A stretch of 64,000 nt of DNA, taken from positions 10,974,001 to 11,038,000 of the forward strand of contig CM038915.1 of NCBI GenBank assembly GCA_021904315.1, written 5' to 3'. Every line of letters starts with the position of its first letter. Position 1 is the stretch's first letter. The notes beneath the pieces are model-generated. The model was not told the DNA's origin and made no database searches. It saw nothing but the letters and a program-made list of their open reading frames with translations. Positions 1-12,000 of this stretch are shown in pieces. A program made the translations under genes and the position numbers. This stretch comes from Sphagnum magellanicum. Taxonomy: Eukaryota > Streptophyta > Sphagnopsida > Sphagnales > Sphagnaceae.

Positions 1-982
1 AGGGGCATTACCCACCCTCCACTCTTCTCCACATATTAGCGCTACCTTGTCGTATCTGTCTTCTCCTTTTACCTCCTCGTCTCCATGCCACTAACCCTAA
101 GCATCTGGACAAACGTTTCAATACGGTCCCGTTCGTCCTCGCGCTGCCTCTGGTATATAGTACCTATCTCTCCGTCAATCTCTTCCTATCTTTGTCACTC
201 TCTGTTATCTTCTTCTGCAGCGAGAATACATCATCTCACAATACCAACCAATTCCTCAATTGCAAGTTTGCTCCCGTAAGATTTCTATGAAGTGCCGCTG
301 CCCTCGTTTCACGGCTTCCCGTCTCCCGTAAAAAGCTAACTGTATCATCTTCTTCTACACATACTGAACATACATACATGCAACAACATCATCTTCGGAA
401 TTTCCCCACCGCCACAAACCTACCTTAACCAAACGGCATTCAAACCCTAAAAACGAAGAATCTGACGAAGCTCGCTTCACTGCCGTTTGTTTGTTTGCGT
501 GTTCTTTCCCGAGCGCCCGCCCTTCTTGCTCGATCTCCAGTTCCCACCTCCCACAGAAGCTCGAGTCGATCATTTACGAAAACGTTAAAATTCCGACAAC
601 GATCAGCGCTACAAATTGGGAATGAAGAAACTCTTCTTGAAGAAAGGAAAAAAGAAGGAGGGATTGAGTAAGAGCTCAATCTTGTATAAAGATTTTGGTA
701 TCAAATTTCGTGAGCGAAAAAGCTATTGTCCGCGAGAGGGGGCCGACTACGGCAACTGCTATCCTGCTTCCTGCGCTTGACTTTCCTTCCGTCTCGCTTT
801 CTTCGTATGTGGAGCTTTGACGAAGCGAGCGAGCGAGCGAGCGGGCGACGTTAGGTCGCCGGACGGGAAGATCAGGTCGACGGAGATCAGGTCACTTTGT
901 CCGTTCATTGTGTGCTTATGGGGTTTTGGTGCAACTTTCAATGCATTTGTCCTTTTGAAAAGGGAACAAAATAGCTAAACAG
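1..982. other. GC-richer, CpG-containing patch; possible promoter and first exon
   Basis: This stretch is clearly less AT-rich than the next 26 kb and contains CpG-rich segments, a short GCGA run (about 824-842) and an AAACCCTAA telo-box-like motif near 442-450. A good splice donor context (AACAG followed by GTATGTGT) lies at about 982/983. The patch could be the promoter and untranslated first exon of a plus-strand gene, with the tandem array that follows lying in its first intron. I could not find a matching downstream exon, so it may also be an orphaned or decayed 5' end. No protein family was recognised in any frame. Confidence 0.35.
622..780 (+). CDS. Small lysine-rich ORF, 52 codons, hypothetical
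   Basis: An ATG at 622 opens an uninterrupted 52-residue frame beginning MKKLFLKKGKKKEG, ending at a TGA at 778-780. It is rich in Lys in the first half and has four residues each of Tyr and Cys combined near the end. It sits in the GC-richer patch, downstream of a telo-box-like motif, and is followed by a strong donor-like site about 200 bases later. I do not recognise it. It could be a short upstream ORF in a leader exon or chance. Nothing in the sequence shows that it is translated. Confidence 0.2.
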   Translation: MKKLFLKKGKKKEGLSKSSILYKDFGIKFRERKSYCPREGADYGNCYPASCA

Positions 983-1024
983 GTATGTGTCTTTTGTGTT
1001 TTCTCTCTCTCTTTTGGGTGAAAT

Positions 1025-1760
1025 GAGGACCTCATGAGGGTTAGCTCTAGAGAATTCTATGTACTTGAGACTTACGCATGTAGAGTAAAGCTTCATGAGG
1101 GTTAGCTTATTTGAGAATTATACGTGTAGGGTAAAGCCTCATGAGGGTTAACTCTTGAGAATTCTATGTACTCAAGAATTATGTGTGTAGGGTAAAGCTT
1201 CATGAGGGTTAGCTCTTGAGAATTATATATGTATTCAAGAATTATTTGTGTAGGGTAAAGCCTCATGAGGGTTAGCTCTCAAAAATTCTATGTACTCAAG
1301 AATTATGTGTGTAGTGTAAAGCTTCATGAGGGTTAGCTCTTGAGAATTATATATGTATTCAAGAATTATTTGTGTAGGGTAAAGCCTCATGAGGGTTAGC
1401 TCTTAAGAATTCTATGTACTTGAGAATTATGTGTGTAGGGTAAAGCCCTCGTGAGGGTTAACTCTTGAGAATTCTATGTACTCAAGAAATATGTGTAGGG
1501 TAAAGCGTCATGAGGGTTAGCTCTTGAGAGTTCTATGTACTCAAAAATTATACATGTAGGGTCAAGCCTTATGAAGGGCTGCAGCTCTTGAAAATTCTAT
1601 GTACTTGAGAATTATACCTGTAGGATAAACCCTCATGATGGGTAGCTCTTAAGAATTCTATGTATTGAGAATTATACATGTAAGGCAAAACCTCATGAGG
1701 GGTAGCTCTTGAGAATTTTATGTACTTGAGAATGTAACCTGTAGAGAAAAGCCTCAAAGG
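1025..1760. repeat. Minisatellite, unit about 60 bp, about 12 copies
   Basis: The motif CATGAGGGTTAGCTCTTGAG recurs about every 48-65 bases from 1033 to about 1690, with TGTAGGGTAAAGC between copies. Within the array the segments 1195-1281 and 1318-1404 are nearly identical and 123 bp apart, which shows a dimer that was amplified more recently than the rest. Copies at the right edge are the most diverged. It may lie in an intron if the 982/983 donor is used. Confidence 0.9.
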
Positions 1761-4700
1761 TGTAGACCAGCTTGGGAGGTTATTGAGTTTTGGCCCCGGT
1801 TATCAGCCCAACTATCAACTTGGTTATCAAGAGCCTACCAATTGGTTCTTTTTTTTAAAATTATCAGTTAAATTGATAACTACATGGTATTGATTTTCTT
1901 AATATCTAGTAATCTACTACTTGGATGGGTAGAATATCATCTAGGTAGGTTATCAACCAGTTATTTGATAACCTACCTTTATGCATAATCAATAATTATT
2001 ATCCAAATATTTTTTGATAACCTACTTGACAACCCAAAAAAAAAAAGATTGATATTAATAACATGTAGTTTGGAAATTATTTTTAAAAAATATATATTCA
2101 AATTTTTTTTTAAAAAATTCAATAATCGATGAATATTGATGTTGACATTACCAAAATAAAGGTGTTTTAGGTGAAAAGTGAATGTAAGCCCAGTTTTAGT
2201 AATGTCTTCATTCTTGGGCATTAAATAACATAACAATTGATGCACAAATTAGAGTGAGAGGCTTTCCATATTTCAATGTGAAGCTTGATGTGAAATATAT
2301 ATTGTGTTATAACATGCCCTCCACATGCAATATGATTTTTTTTTTTGAATTTTCATTTAAGATATATTCAAATTTGTGGATAAGTATGGAAATAACTCAC
2401 TTAAATGCTTTAAAAACATGTTTGCACATACAAGTAGGATAACAAATAAGTTAGTTGTCATTAGAAAATTAGGGTTTTTACCGTTAGTGGTTAAAGCTTA
2501 GGGTTTTTAGTAACACTATGAACTACCTGCCACCATTCATAAGGCCACTTACCTTTGACCTTAATAGACTTACTTACCTTCTTTGCTTTGATGTCAGTGA
2601 AGGAAAGCAAACCTAACAAACACCTATTTACCTTTCTTGCCATCTATTTATGAACTAAGGTAGTTTGTTTGTTTTGTTTGTACTTATGAGATCCACCAAA
2701 TTGGGATGCTTCAAATCACATTGTTGGTCTCTTTGGAAAGCTCTCGAGGAGGAGGGGTGCATCAGCTTGGTTTCATGGCATTTGGACTTGTGGTGCAAAA
2801 GTTCTTGAATATTGAATGATTTTTTCACTGAAAATTAAATTAAATCGTAACTGAAAATTTCAGAGGAATTGGAATGTGCCTTGGTGTTGTTGCAAAGATC
2901 TTAATGAGCAGGATTTAATGGAATTTATTTGGTAAGATTTGGATTCAGAATGTGGGAGATATTGATTTTTAAGTGATTTCTGCTGCTGAAAATTCAAATA
3001 AATTACAAAAAAACCAAGTTTTGGAAGGAAAAATCAGTTGAGGACGTGGTAACACTAAAGAAAAGGGAGGATATATTGTGATGCAAATGGGCATGTCACT
3101 ATTGTTATAAGTTGCAAGGTAAGTTATTGTGATTCCTATAACATTTGCATTTTCTCCTCATTTCCAATGTTGTGTGCTCTTGCAGTTGTGTATCCTTTTT
3201 TTTTATATTGTTTCTTTAACTTTAAGTAGCAATTATTTTATTTTATTTTTGTGTGTCAACAATTGCAATTCTAACTATGATTTGTGTTTTTTATCTTGGG
3301 GGGGGGGCTTGTGAAATGAGGTTTTAAAGCAACTTACTTCTTGTTATTTCTTAAAGTTTTCTTTGCTATTTGGGCCTTCACATTTGTGTTCCTTCAATTC
3401 CAATAGTTAAGCAACAAATTTCAATTCATAATTTTTTGTTTGTTTTTTTTTGTTGCATCTTGTTTCATTTAACTTCGATTTTTTTGCACTTTTGCTCCCA
3501 CAATATTTAATCAATTATTTTCTTTCCGTTATAAGTGTTTCTTTTGTCTTACAAGTTTGAAGTATTAGTCTATTCATTCATTGTTTCATTTTATGTGTTT
3601 GACCTTTGTGTTATATTTTTTCATTTTCTATGTTAATTCAATTTTGCTCATGTTTCACATTTTTCTCAAGTTTTTTAGCTTTATTTTTTAGTTCTCTATG
3701 TAGTTATCACATAACATTTGTAAAATTTTGTTGTTGTTGAATGACATTTTAAAGATTTTTTTTTTATAGTGAAGCCACTAAAAATAAATGTTATTAAACC
3801 ATTTCATGCAAATTCTTTTACAAGCCTGTGAGTGTTTGATTGTGTGTTTTAATATTGAACTGAAGGCAATTTCTTAATTTCAAACTCCAAAAAGGTAAAG
3901 TCGTGTCCCAAATGAACTATTGAACTCCTTGATTCTTCATTGATATATAAAATATGGAATGTCTTGCATTTTTTATTTGTTGTTTGACAAGGATATTAAG
4001 GATTGGTTAAAGGCAAGATATACAATGTGATATTTTCATTTTCCAATTATTCAATACAATGGTTAGAGATAAATTAGACATTTTAGGGTAATAAAGAGTT
4101 TGTTTTCCAATTGATTAGAGTTAAAACATTCAATGGAAAAAGAAAGACACACATTATAGTTGTCAAATATTTATAGGAATTTGAAATGCATGCTCATTTT
4201 ACAAGCTTGATCATGGAGCATAATATTCTCAATGCAATGAACTATTTGCCATTAGCAAATCCATTGTTCATTTGGTTGTTTGAAAGTTAATTTATGCAAT
4301 GAATACAACTTTCAAAAATCAAGTGAGGTGGCTAAAGGGAAAGGAGTTGGTAGAAGTGATGGCTAACTTTAAAAACTAGCATGGTTTACCATTTCTCCAT
4401 GGCGCTATAGAATAACATTAGTGATTTTTTTGTGGGTATGCTAAGCTTAATGATTGAAATTCACATCTTATGAATTTTGAGCTTGTACCATAAAGCTATC
4501 AATAATGTTTTCTTTGATCGAATATTCAAGGTGATAAAAAACTTTAGCCCTATATTCTTGGGACAAAGGTTGTACCCTTTGTATCTTGGTCGATGATTTC
4601 TCACAAGTACATTGAAAATGTGAACCATACCATACTTGACATGCTATGTAATGAACAATAGAGTTAAAATAGGAATTTTTAAAGAATTTTTTAAAAAAAG

Positions 4701-6170
4701 AACTTACATATCCTCTTTTCTACCTAACATGATGGTTTGTTATTATATCCTTTACAACATGATTATTGATGGTAAGGACTTGACATTGGAAGCTTGATTA
4801 TCTAGTTTGAGTTTCAAACACAATGTCAACATTGATAATGTTCTTGGTAAAAAAGGTAATAAAAAGATTTCTATAGACCAAGCAACTGAAAATGAAGATA
4901 AACCAAAATTATAAGGTGTAAATATTTCAACAATAAATCAAAAAATCATTCATGAACAATACCTTAACAATATATGAAAAGGATATTGACATTTTAAACA
5001 TGAATTTGCATTCCAACAAGGATGTTCATTAACATAGAAGGCATGTAATCTCACACCAACTTAGTGTTATGTATTGGGACAAATCTTGAATTAAAATTAA
5101 TCAACACCTAGCCATAGTCAAGTTGTATTTAATATCAATTCAATTGCAAACAACCTTTACATTTTCATGTTTTAACAAGTTTGAAGCAAAATTTAGAAAT
5201 GTAAACATTTAAGTTTTGTCCTAAATGAATGCATGGCACATATACCATAGTGTTGAGGTTAGATAACACATTCACCATGTCTACGACATTGGATAAAGAA
5301 TGACAAGGTGGTGGGGAGCTTCTAGGATTTTTCTATTATGTAGGTTTAGACTAGGGGAAGGGTAGGTCGTGCCTCCTTCATCAAATTAAGTCATGAAGGG
5401 TCTTCTTGCTCACCATTCATAACCTTTTGAGGAGGATGAAGGTTGGATTATTCATAAAGTGTGGGAGTGGTAACTGAAATTATATGATGGGTGGGTTTTT
5501 GTGCAATTTCAAAGTTTGACACATCATGAAAAAAAGTGGAAGTATTCACCCATGAAGAAGCAAACTCCCAAAGTGAAGTCAAAAGGAAGGAGGCTTGAAG
5601 TGCAAAAATCATGGATGGGGCAAAGACATGGTGGTAATGGTTCAAGGGAGGTGTTTTATCAAGAAGTTTATTTGAAGGAAAATGGAGAGATTTAAGGGCA
5701 TGTAAGTAAGAAGGTTTGAGGAATAAACAATGAGGAAATGGTTAAAGAAAAAAATAGTAGAAAATAAAGGCCTAAGAATATGGAGGAGGATTTTCCTTTT
5801 ATGAATCTTTCTTTTTCCTCCTTTTAAAGTTCTGGACTTCTATTTTACCACGAGCTCAAAGTTCTTAATGAGTAAAATGGAGCTCATAATGTTTTATTTG
5901 GATATCTTGGGGGTTCATTTCATTTAGAATTTGAAGCATGAAAAATTATTTGTAAGGAACACATTTTATAATCATTATGAGAATTCATGTCCACCAGAAC
6001 CGCATTGCTTTGCAATTAAAGCTCCAAAAGAACTAATATTCAATTACACTAAAATTAAAGCATGGAAATATGTGTAATTAATAAATAAAATGTCACATAA
6101 AAAAATCCGATAATTGTACTATAGTTGCAAATGGGACACCTATACAATATAATAAACGCATTGTACATAC
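1761..6170. other. AT-rich spacer, no gene recognised
   Basis: I read both strands and see only short frames, homopolymer runs and low-complexity A/T. Occasional telomere-like words such as TTAGGGTTTTTA occur near 2470-2510. A slightly GC-richer piece at about 5270-5760 contains a 64-codon frame (5501-5695) that is Lys/Gln-rich and matches nothing I know. Confidence 0.6.
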
Positions 6171-6720
6171 ATACATAGTCAATCATGTTTAATTTTTTGA
6201 GAAATTGCACTTCAGTTGCATATAACAACTACATTACAATTAATGTAAATGTAACATCTAATCAACAACTATGTTGCAACTAGATAATAATAGATTATTA
6301 ATATCTAAATTTGGATAATTAATTATTTGATAATTATGTCTTCTACACAAATTTATATTTAATGTTTATTATTTTTTCATTAATTTACTAACTATTAACT
6401 ATTTATTAATACTCAGTTTACTCAATTATTATGAACTAACTAATTCAATTTAATAATTAAGTATTAATATGATTTAAATTCTAACTTAAATAATTAATTC
6501 ATTAGTCAATCTTAGATAATTAATTTTTTGATAATAAATTATCCAAAGTTAAATAATTAGTTATTTGAAGTAATTAACTGAAAATTATATTAATTCAAAT
6601 AAATATTTCAGATAATTAATTAATTCACATATATAATTATTAGATAATTACCTATTTAATTGTACAATTTAAAATTTAAAAAAAAAACACGAAAAAGTGA
6701 GATAATTTTTCTTTAGTTGC
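6171..6720. other. Extremely AT-rich tract
   Basis: The tract is built of words such as TAATTAATT, ATAATTA and GATAATTA repeated irregularly with very few G or C. No coding potential is visible. It resembles the larger AT-rich tract at about 35.2-36.8 kb. Confidence 0.6.
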
Positions 6721-9700
6721 AACTCAATATGCAATTAATGTGCAACTAAAAGATTTAACCCATATGTTTTGTCTTTGAATTTCATCTCATAATTTATATA
6801 AAGAAAGTGTATTTTACTATGTGTTCACATTAAAATACATGTGTAAATTTGGGATGAATTTTTAAAAGTTTAACCCTAAAGACAAAACATAAAATAAAAC
6901 AAAAATATTTACATGGCTACTCTTTAGTTCACCTACCCTTCCACTTTCTTACTTACTAGCCTACCTAGGTAATTAAGTAGGTAAGTAGTATAGCCTAATA
7001 GGAAGGACCTACTTACTTACTTATGCCTATGTATCAACCTACCTCTCTATATATATAATTTTAATTGATAGTTACATGAGAACTTTTTATTATGCCACAT
7101 GTCACAATCTAAGACCACATAACACGAACAATCATAATGGATGGTGGAGATCAATATTTCAAAAAAAAAAAAAATCATCAAAAAAAATCCCCACAATGTT
7201 ATGTGTCAGATTTTGATGGATTAATGAAAAGTAACGTCAACATGAAATCACCATGGTAGTTACAAATTAGTTCTATTAAAGTTAAATGTTAGTTGTAATT
7301 GAATCACACAAATTGCATATGTATATGGTTTCACATATGGTGAGTTGCATCCTTTGCAACTCATGTGACTTGAATGATAACACTCACACATATAAAAATA
7401 CATTGAATTGTAATGAGGTACAAATGGTCATTACAACTCAAAAACCTAATTGCAAGGCTAGTTGCAAATCACCTTTTTCTCAGAATGAATAGATTGTGGT
7501 AGAATTGGGGAATGGAATTTGGAAGATGTTGGAATGATAATTTAAAGACCTTAGTAAGGAAGAGGGGGGGAAACCCTTTTGCTCCAAGGATTTTATGTAT
7601 TTTTACAAAAGAATATTATAGATCTTTGAAAGTTGAAATGAAGAAGGTTCTAAACCATTGTGTGTGTTGAATTCTACCAAATTGTAGATTTAATAGGGTT
7701 TTGGATGTGTGTGTGTACATAGGTTATATTGATTAATGGTGATGTTGTCCAATGTAAATATGGGGAGGAAAAATGTGGTTAAAGGTGTAAGATGTGTGAT
7801 TATTGTTGTGTTTGTTGTCCAAAATGCTATATTAGAATGTGTGTGTAGGTGAATTCTATTGTGTGTGGATTAGATCCTGGTTTGTTAAGATTGTTGTCTA
7901 GTGGTTGATGTATATGCATGTTAAAATGTTAAGGTCATTTTGACTTATTCAATTGTTGTTTTAAAAAGGGGAATGGAAAGGATGTAAGTAGGCAAATTTG
8001 GAAACTTTGGCCACCTCATGGAAATGTTCATTAAGAAATTGGATCATTTTTGGTAAGTTGTATGTGACAATTTCACATTCATCCATGTATTCTTTTTGCT
8101 TGAAAAATATGTCACTTAACATTATGCACATGAACACAAGTGCCTAGGTTTATGTCTAATGGGCATCACCCTTTTCCAGTATCCATTGTGCATGCCTTTG
8201 TGTAAAAATAAAACAAATGTATCTCTAGGTGTTGAGGGCATAAGATTGCTTTAAAAAATTCTTAGACCAAGGCCCCACAAAATGGTGTTTGTTTATAATG
8301 TAGTGTCCATCAAATATGTTTTAAAGTAGATACCATCCTTGATGTTGGTCCAAACCATTGAAATTTCTAAGACAAACCATATATGGCCTTACATGTGTTT
8401 ACTTGTTGAAGGTTCTTGAAAAATAAATTGTGAAAAGAACCTTTTCACCCAACCAATTACATATCATGTTACGTATGTATAGATGCATGTACAAATCTAA
8501 TAATAAAAGTGTCATGATGTATTTATTTCCAATCTTCGTAAGTTTAGTGTTTTTTTCTTTTAGTCTTTTCATGCATCCCAAAAAATATTTACATTAATTG
8601 TTGACACATCTATAGAAATTGTTCAAAATGTTAAAAATTGCCTCAAAACTAAAAATTGTATTGAAAGGTGAAAAGATTTATTCTAAGAAATGTTTTTCCT
8701 TGAAATTTTGATAATTTAAAAAAAAAACTTATAATGAAATGTTCCTTTCATGTTTATGAGTTTGAAAATTTGCAAAATTCATGACCAAAAAAAAACCTTT
8801 GTGACCAATTTAGATCAATGTTTATGAAAATTTGGCAAGGTGTACTTAATAAGTAAAAAATACACCTTAATAATTTCTTAATGTTTATGCCATAATCTTA
8901 GGAGAAAGTATATCACATTTTTGATTTGTTGAAATGTTGAATTTGCTAGGCTAAGTTCATCCTTCTCAATTGGAGTGCTCTTGTTTGGTTTATTTATTTA
9001 TTTTGCTAAAGTGGCAAATTTTTGCAACAAGTTTTTTTTTAAAAATTCTCAATTTTTTTGACAAAATAATTTAAATTCATTGAATAAAAAAACCATTGAT
9101 GTCAACTACCCATCAACTAGTTCTCCCACAAGGTATCCATGTTTTTTCAAGTGGAGTGTACACAATGACCATGGACCTCTAAACAAACTAACAATGCCCA
9201 AATTGTCAAAAATGTTTCATGATAATAAACTTTAAAAAATAAATTGTTGTTCCAATTATATTTTAATTTCAATTTAAATTATGGGTCCACATACATTAAA
9301 ACTATTATAGTTCCATACATAAATGGAGTTGAGAATTTGGTTCCCAAGTCCAATTCTTCCAAAAAAAAACCTCATATTGGAATTTATTGTGCATGCATAG
9401 ATGCCAATTTTGAGCATGAACCAAGTTGATGATACTTTAAAACACACACTGCAAGTGTCATAGTGACCATATCACAAAATATAGTATGAGTTCTTGGGTT
9501 GATAACGATAGACACTAACTTTGATGGCTACCAAAACTTGGTCACCTAGCACTTTAATCACAACTTTGTTGAGTTGAAAGATGACAAAAGCTAGTTGAAC
9601 ATGGATTCAAGTGGAAAAAAAACCACAACCAATTGTTGAGTTGCCATTGAACCATTGTGAAAGAGATGATGGTTTCTTGATTTGATTTGAAACATGGGTT

Positions 9701-10640
9701 TTTCAATGTAAATGAACTCACATTGGATTTAATGTTGTAGGTATGGGGTACATATTTATACAACACAATTGATGGGACATGCATTTGTGATTACATGTGA
9801 CCTTGTGGATGCCCATGTGGAAGTAACGATCAATGAACTAAGCCTCAACAAATAGGAATTCATTTCCAATGTCAACATAAGAAATAATGCACCATCTTGC
9901 ATTCTCATATTCCCAAGCCCACAATATTGCATTTTTTCATAATGTTATACATGGCAATATATTATGTACAATTCGTATGTTGGGTGCCAACCACATTGAC
10001 TTGAAAAACAATTTGGCAATCCCTTGGAAGTGGCACACAAGACTGCATCAAAATGGTCACAACTTGGATCATATGTTTGATTTGTTTACTCTTAACCCAA
10101 AATTGAAACTTAATATCCATCTCTTTGATATCCTAGGAACTTGGGCCAACCTAAGAATTTTAGATGAAAACATAGGTATATGATGAATGTCGGAAACCAT
10201 GGAATTGGTGAATTTTTTGTTGAACATACTTTTCATGTTCATTCCTAGGTTTAATTGGGCTATCATCATAGTTGGCTTCCAACAACTTGTTTGTTTGCAA
10301 GAGGCCTTCCCGAAGCTAATGCTAAATTGATTGATCATTAAATTGCTTCAACATTTAGTTTGTATTTCATGCAAAAAAATTGCCTACAAATTATTTTTTA
10401 AGGAATTCATATATATACTATTGAATGCAACTTGATTCTATATTCATTTTCCAAAAAAAGGGGGGTGTATTTTCATTGGATTGGGTGGGATTAGACAAAC
10501 ATGTTTCACTTGAGTTTGGAGTTTGCATCAAGGAATTGAACCAATTTCATCTCACCCATCTCAACAAGTCCAAATTCAATCATGTTTTTCTATTCACTCC
10601 ATGAGTTATTAATACCTTTAATTTGATGGAATTCCTTTGT
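6721..10640. other. AT-rich spacer, no gene recognised
   Basis: This stretch has only short frames. A CCTA/TAGG-rich segment lies at about 6940-7045. A 98-codon frame at 9887-10183 and an antisense 89-codon frame at 10069-10338 were examined. Neither shows a motif I can defend. Confidence 0.55.
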
Positions 10641-10644
10641 GGTC

Positions 10645-12000
10645 CTACCTTTGGGTTGCTAAACAATGAATTGTTATATTAGCCATTCTCTCCATTTGTT
10701 GTAAAATTGTTGGAAACTTTTCAATGGTCAACAATAACTTGGGGTCCATGATTGTTTCCACATCACCCTTCTTGATGTGGGGAATGGTAATAAATACAAG
10801 GTTGATATTGTCGAGTGAAAGCACACTACGCAGTCCTGTTTTAGGTGTCACATTTGCAAATTTTCCTACATTTCTTTGAAACTTAAATATTAAACGTTAA
10901 TATTTTCATTGAAATATCAAGAAAGGGATTCACATATGTAATGCTAATAGATTTGGAATTTTAAAAATGCCAAAAAAACACATCAAAATCTTATATATTT
11001 GATGAGTAATGAACTTTTGAATCTTAGTGACAAATTATGTTGCGCCTTACAAAACTCATGGATATGGACATTTATCTTACTATGTGTTAGTCTTATGTGT
11101 TTGAAACTTTGGTATATCAAATGAATTATGTTTAAGGAACTAAAGATCTATTGAATGAAATGAATGTGATTTTAATTTATTTTGTTATAGATTTTTCAAA
11201 ATCCCAAAAATTGTAATTATATAAAAAGCCTTTTTAAACATTTTTAAAAAATCTTTTGTGATATTTTTTATATGTCTTATAACATCATGACTTGAAATTG
11301 GAAATGGAAAAAAAAATTACATTCAATATAATCTAAATATTCATATTTTAAGCCAATTTTTAATTACACTAAAAAATGACTTTGAAAAGGGACTCCATGA
11401 TTTTTCGAAACTTAGCCACCTTAGTGTGTTTTTCACCCTACCCGTATCACAATTGAAGTCTAGGGCACTAAGAAAGGTCATCAATTCCAACAAAACTACA
11501 CAAAAACTATAGACTCCACTTTCTTACGTAGCTAGTAATTATGGAAGTACTTGAGGTTGAAATAACCTAATGTTCCTTGCAGCACATTTGAAACATGGGT
11601 TGCATCTAGGCCAAGTCAATTTGGAGATTCCACCCAATCCAAATATTCAGCAAAATACTTCTTATTTTGCAAATGTTCACTTAGGTTTCCATTTGGAACA
11701 TACTTGTACACGAATATTGGTACTTCAGTTTCAAAACAACACCCATGAAATTGGAAAACGTTACAATGATTGATTTGAGAAAGCACATAGACTTCATTTA
11801 AGAATTTGTTATGAGCCACTTTTATCCATATGGTTTGTTTTTTTCATTCCTACAATCAACCCACCAAATTTTGAATCAAGTGTCCCTTTGTAAACTATTC
11901 CAAATCCACCAACCTTAAGCTCTTACTCACTTGCAAATCCCTTAATTGTTCTTTCTAGAGTTTTCAAGGAAAAAAATGTTGCAATCAATTTGCCATCAAG
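10645..12000 (-). pseudogene. Decayed wall-associated-kinase-like receptor kinase
   Basis: On the minus strand the cytoplasmic kinase part of a WAK/WAKL-type receptor-like kinase can be followed in broken frames. About 12000-11820 holds the glycine-loop region (GGFGIVYKGTL, with an in-frame stop just before). Positions 11819-11616 hold an open stretch with [13 protein letters not shown]-like and [20 protein letters not shown] sequence, ending at LDW. Positions 11600-11440 hold the activation-segment end (THVSNVLQGTLGYF), and 10850-10645 hold the C-lobe (MDPKLL...MANITIHCLATQ). The catalytic loop and DFG segment between LDW and THVS are missing. About 580 AT-rich bases (10860-11440) separate the last two blocks. 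No extracellular domain was found upstream. Family knowledge: WAKLs are plasma-membrane kinases with a galacturonan-binding ectodomain. Family assignment is good; the copy is dead. Confidence 0.8.

Noticed and set aside
9887-10183. 98-codon plus frame with a vaguely kinase-like FFHNVIHGNIL
   Set aside because: The match to an HRD-type catalytic loop is weak, it is on the strand opposite to the nearby kinase fossil, and no other kinase block accompanies it.
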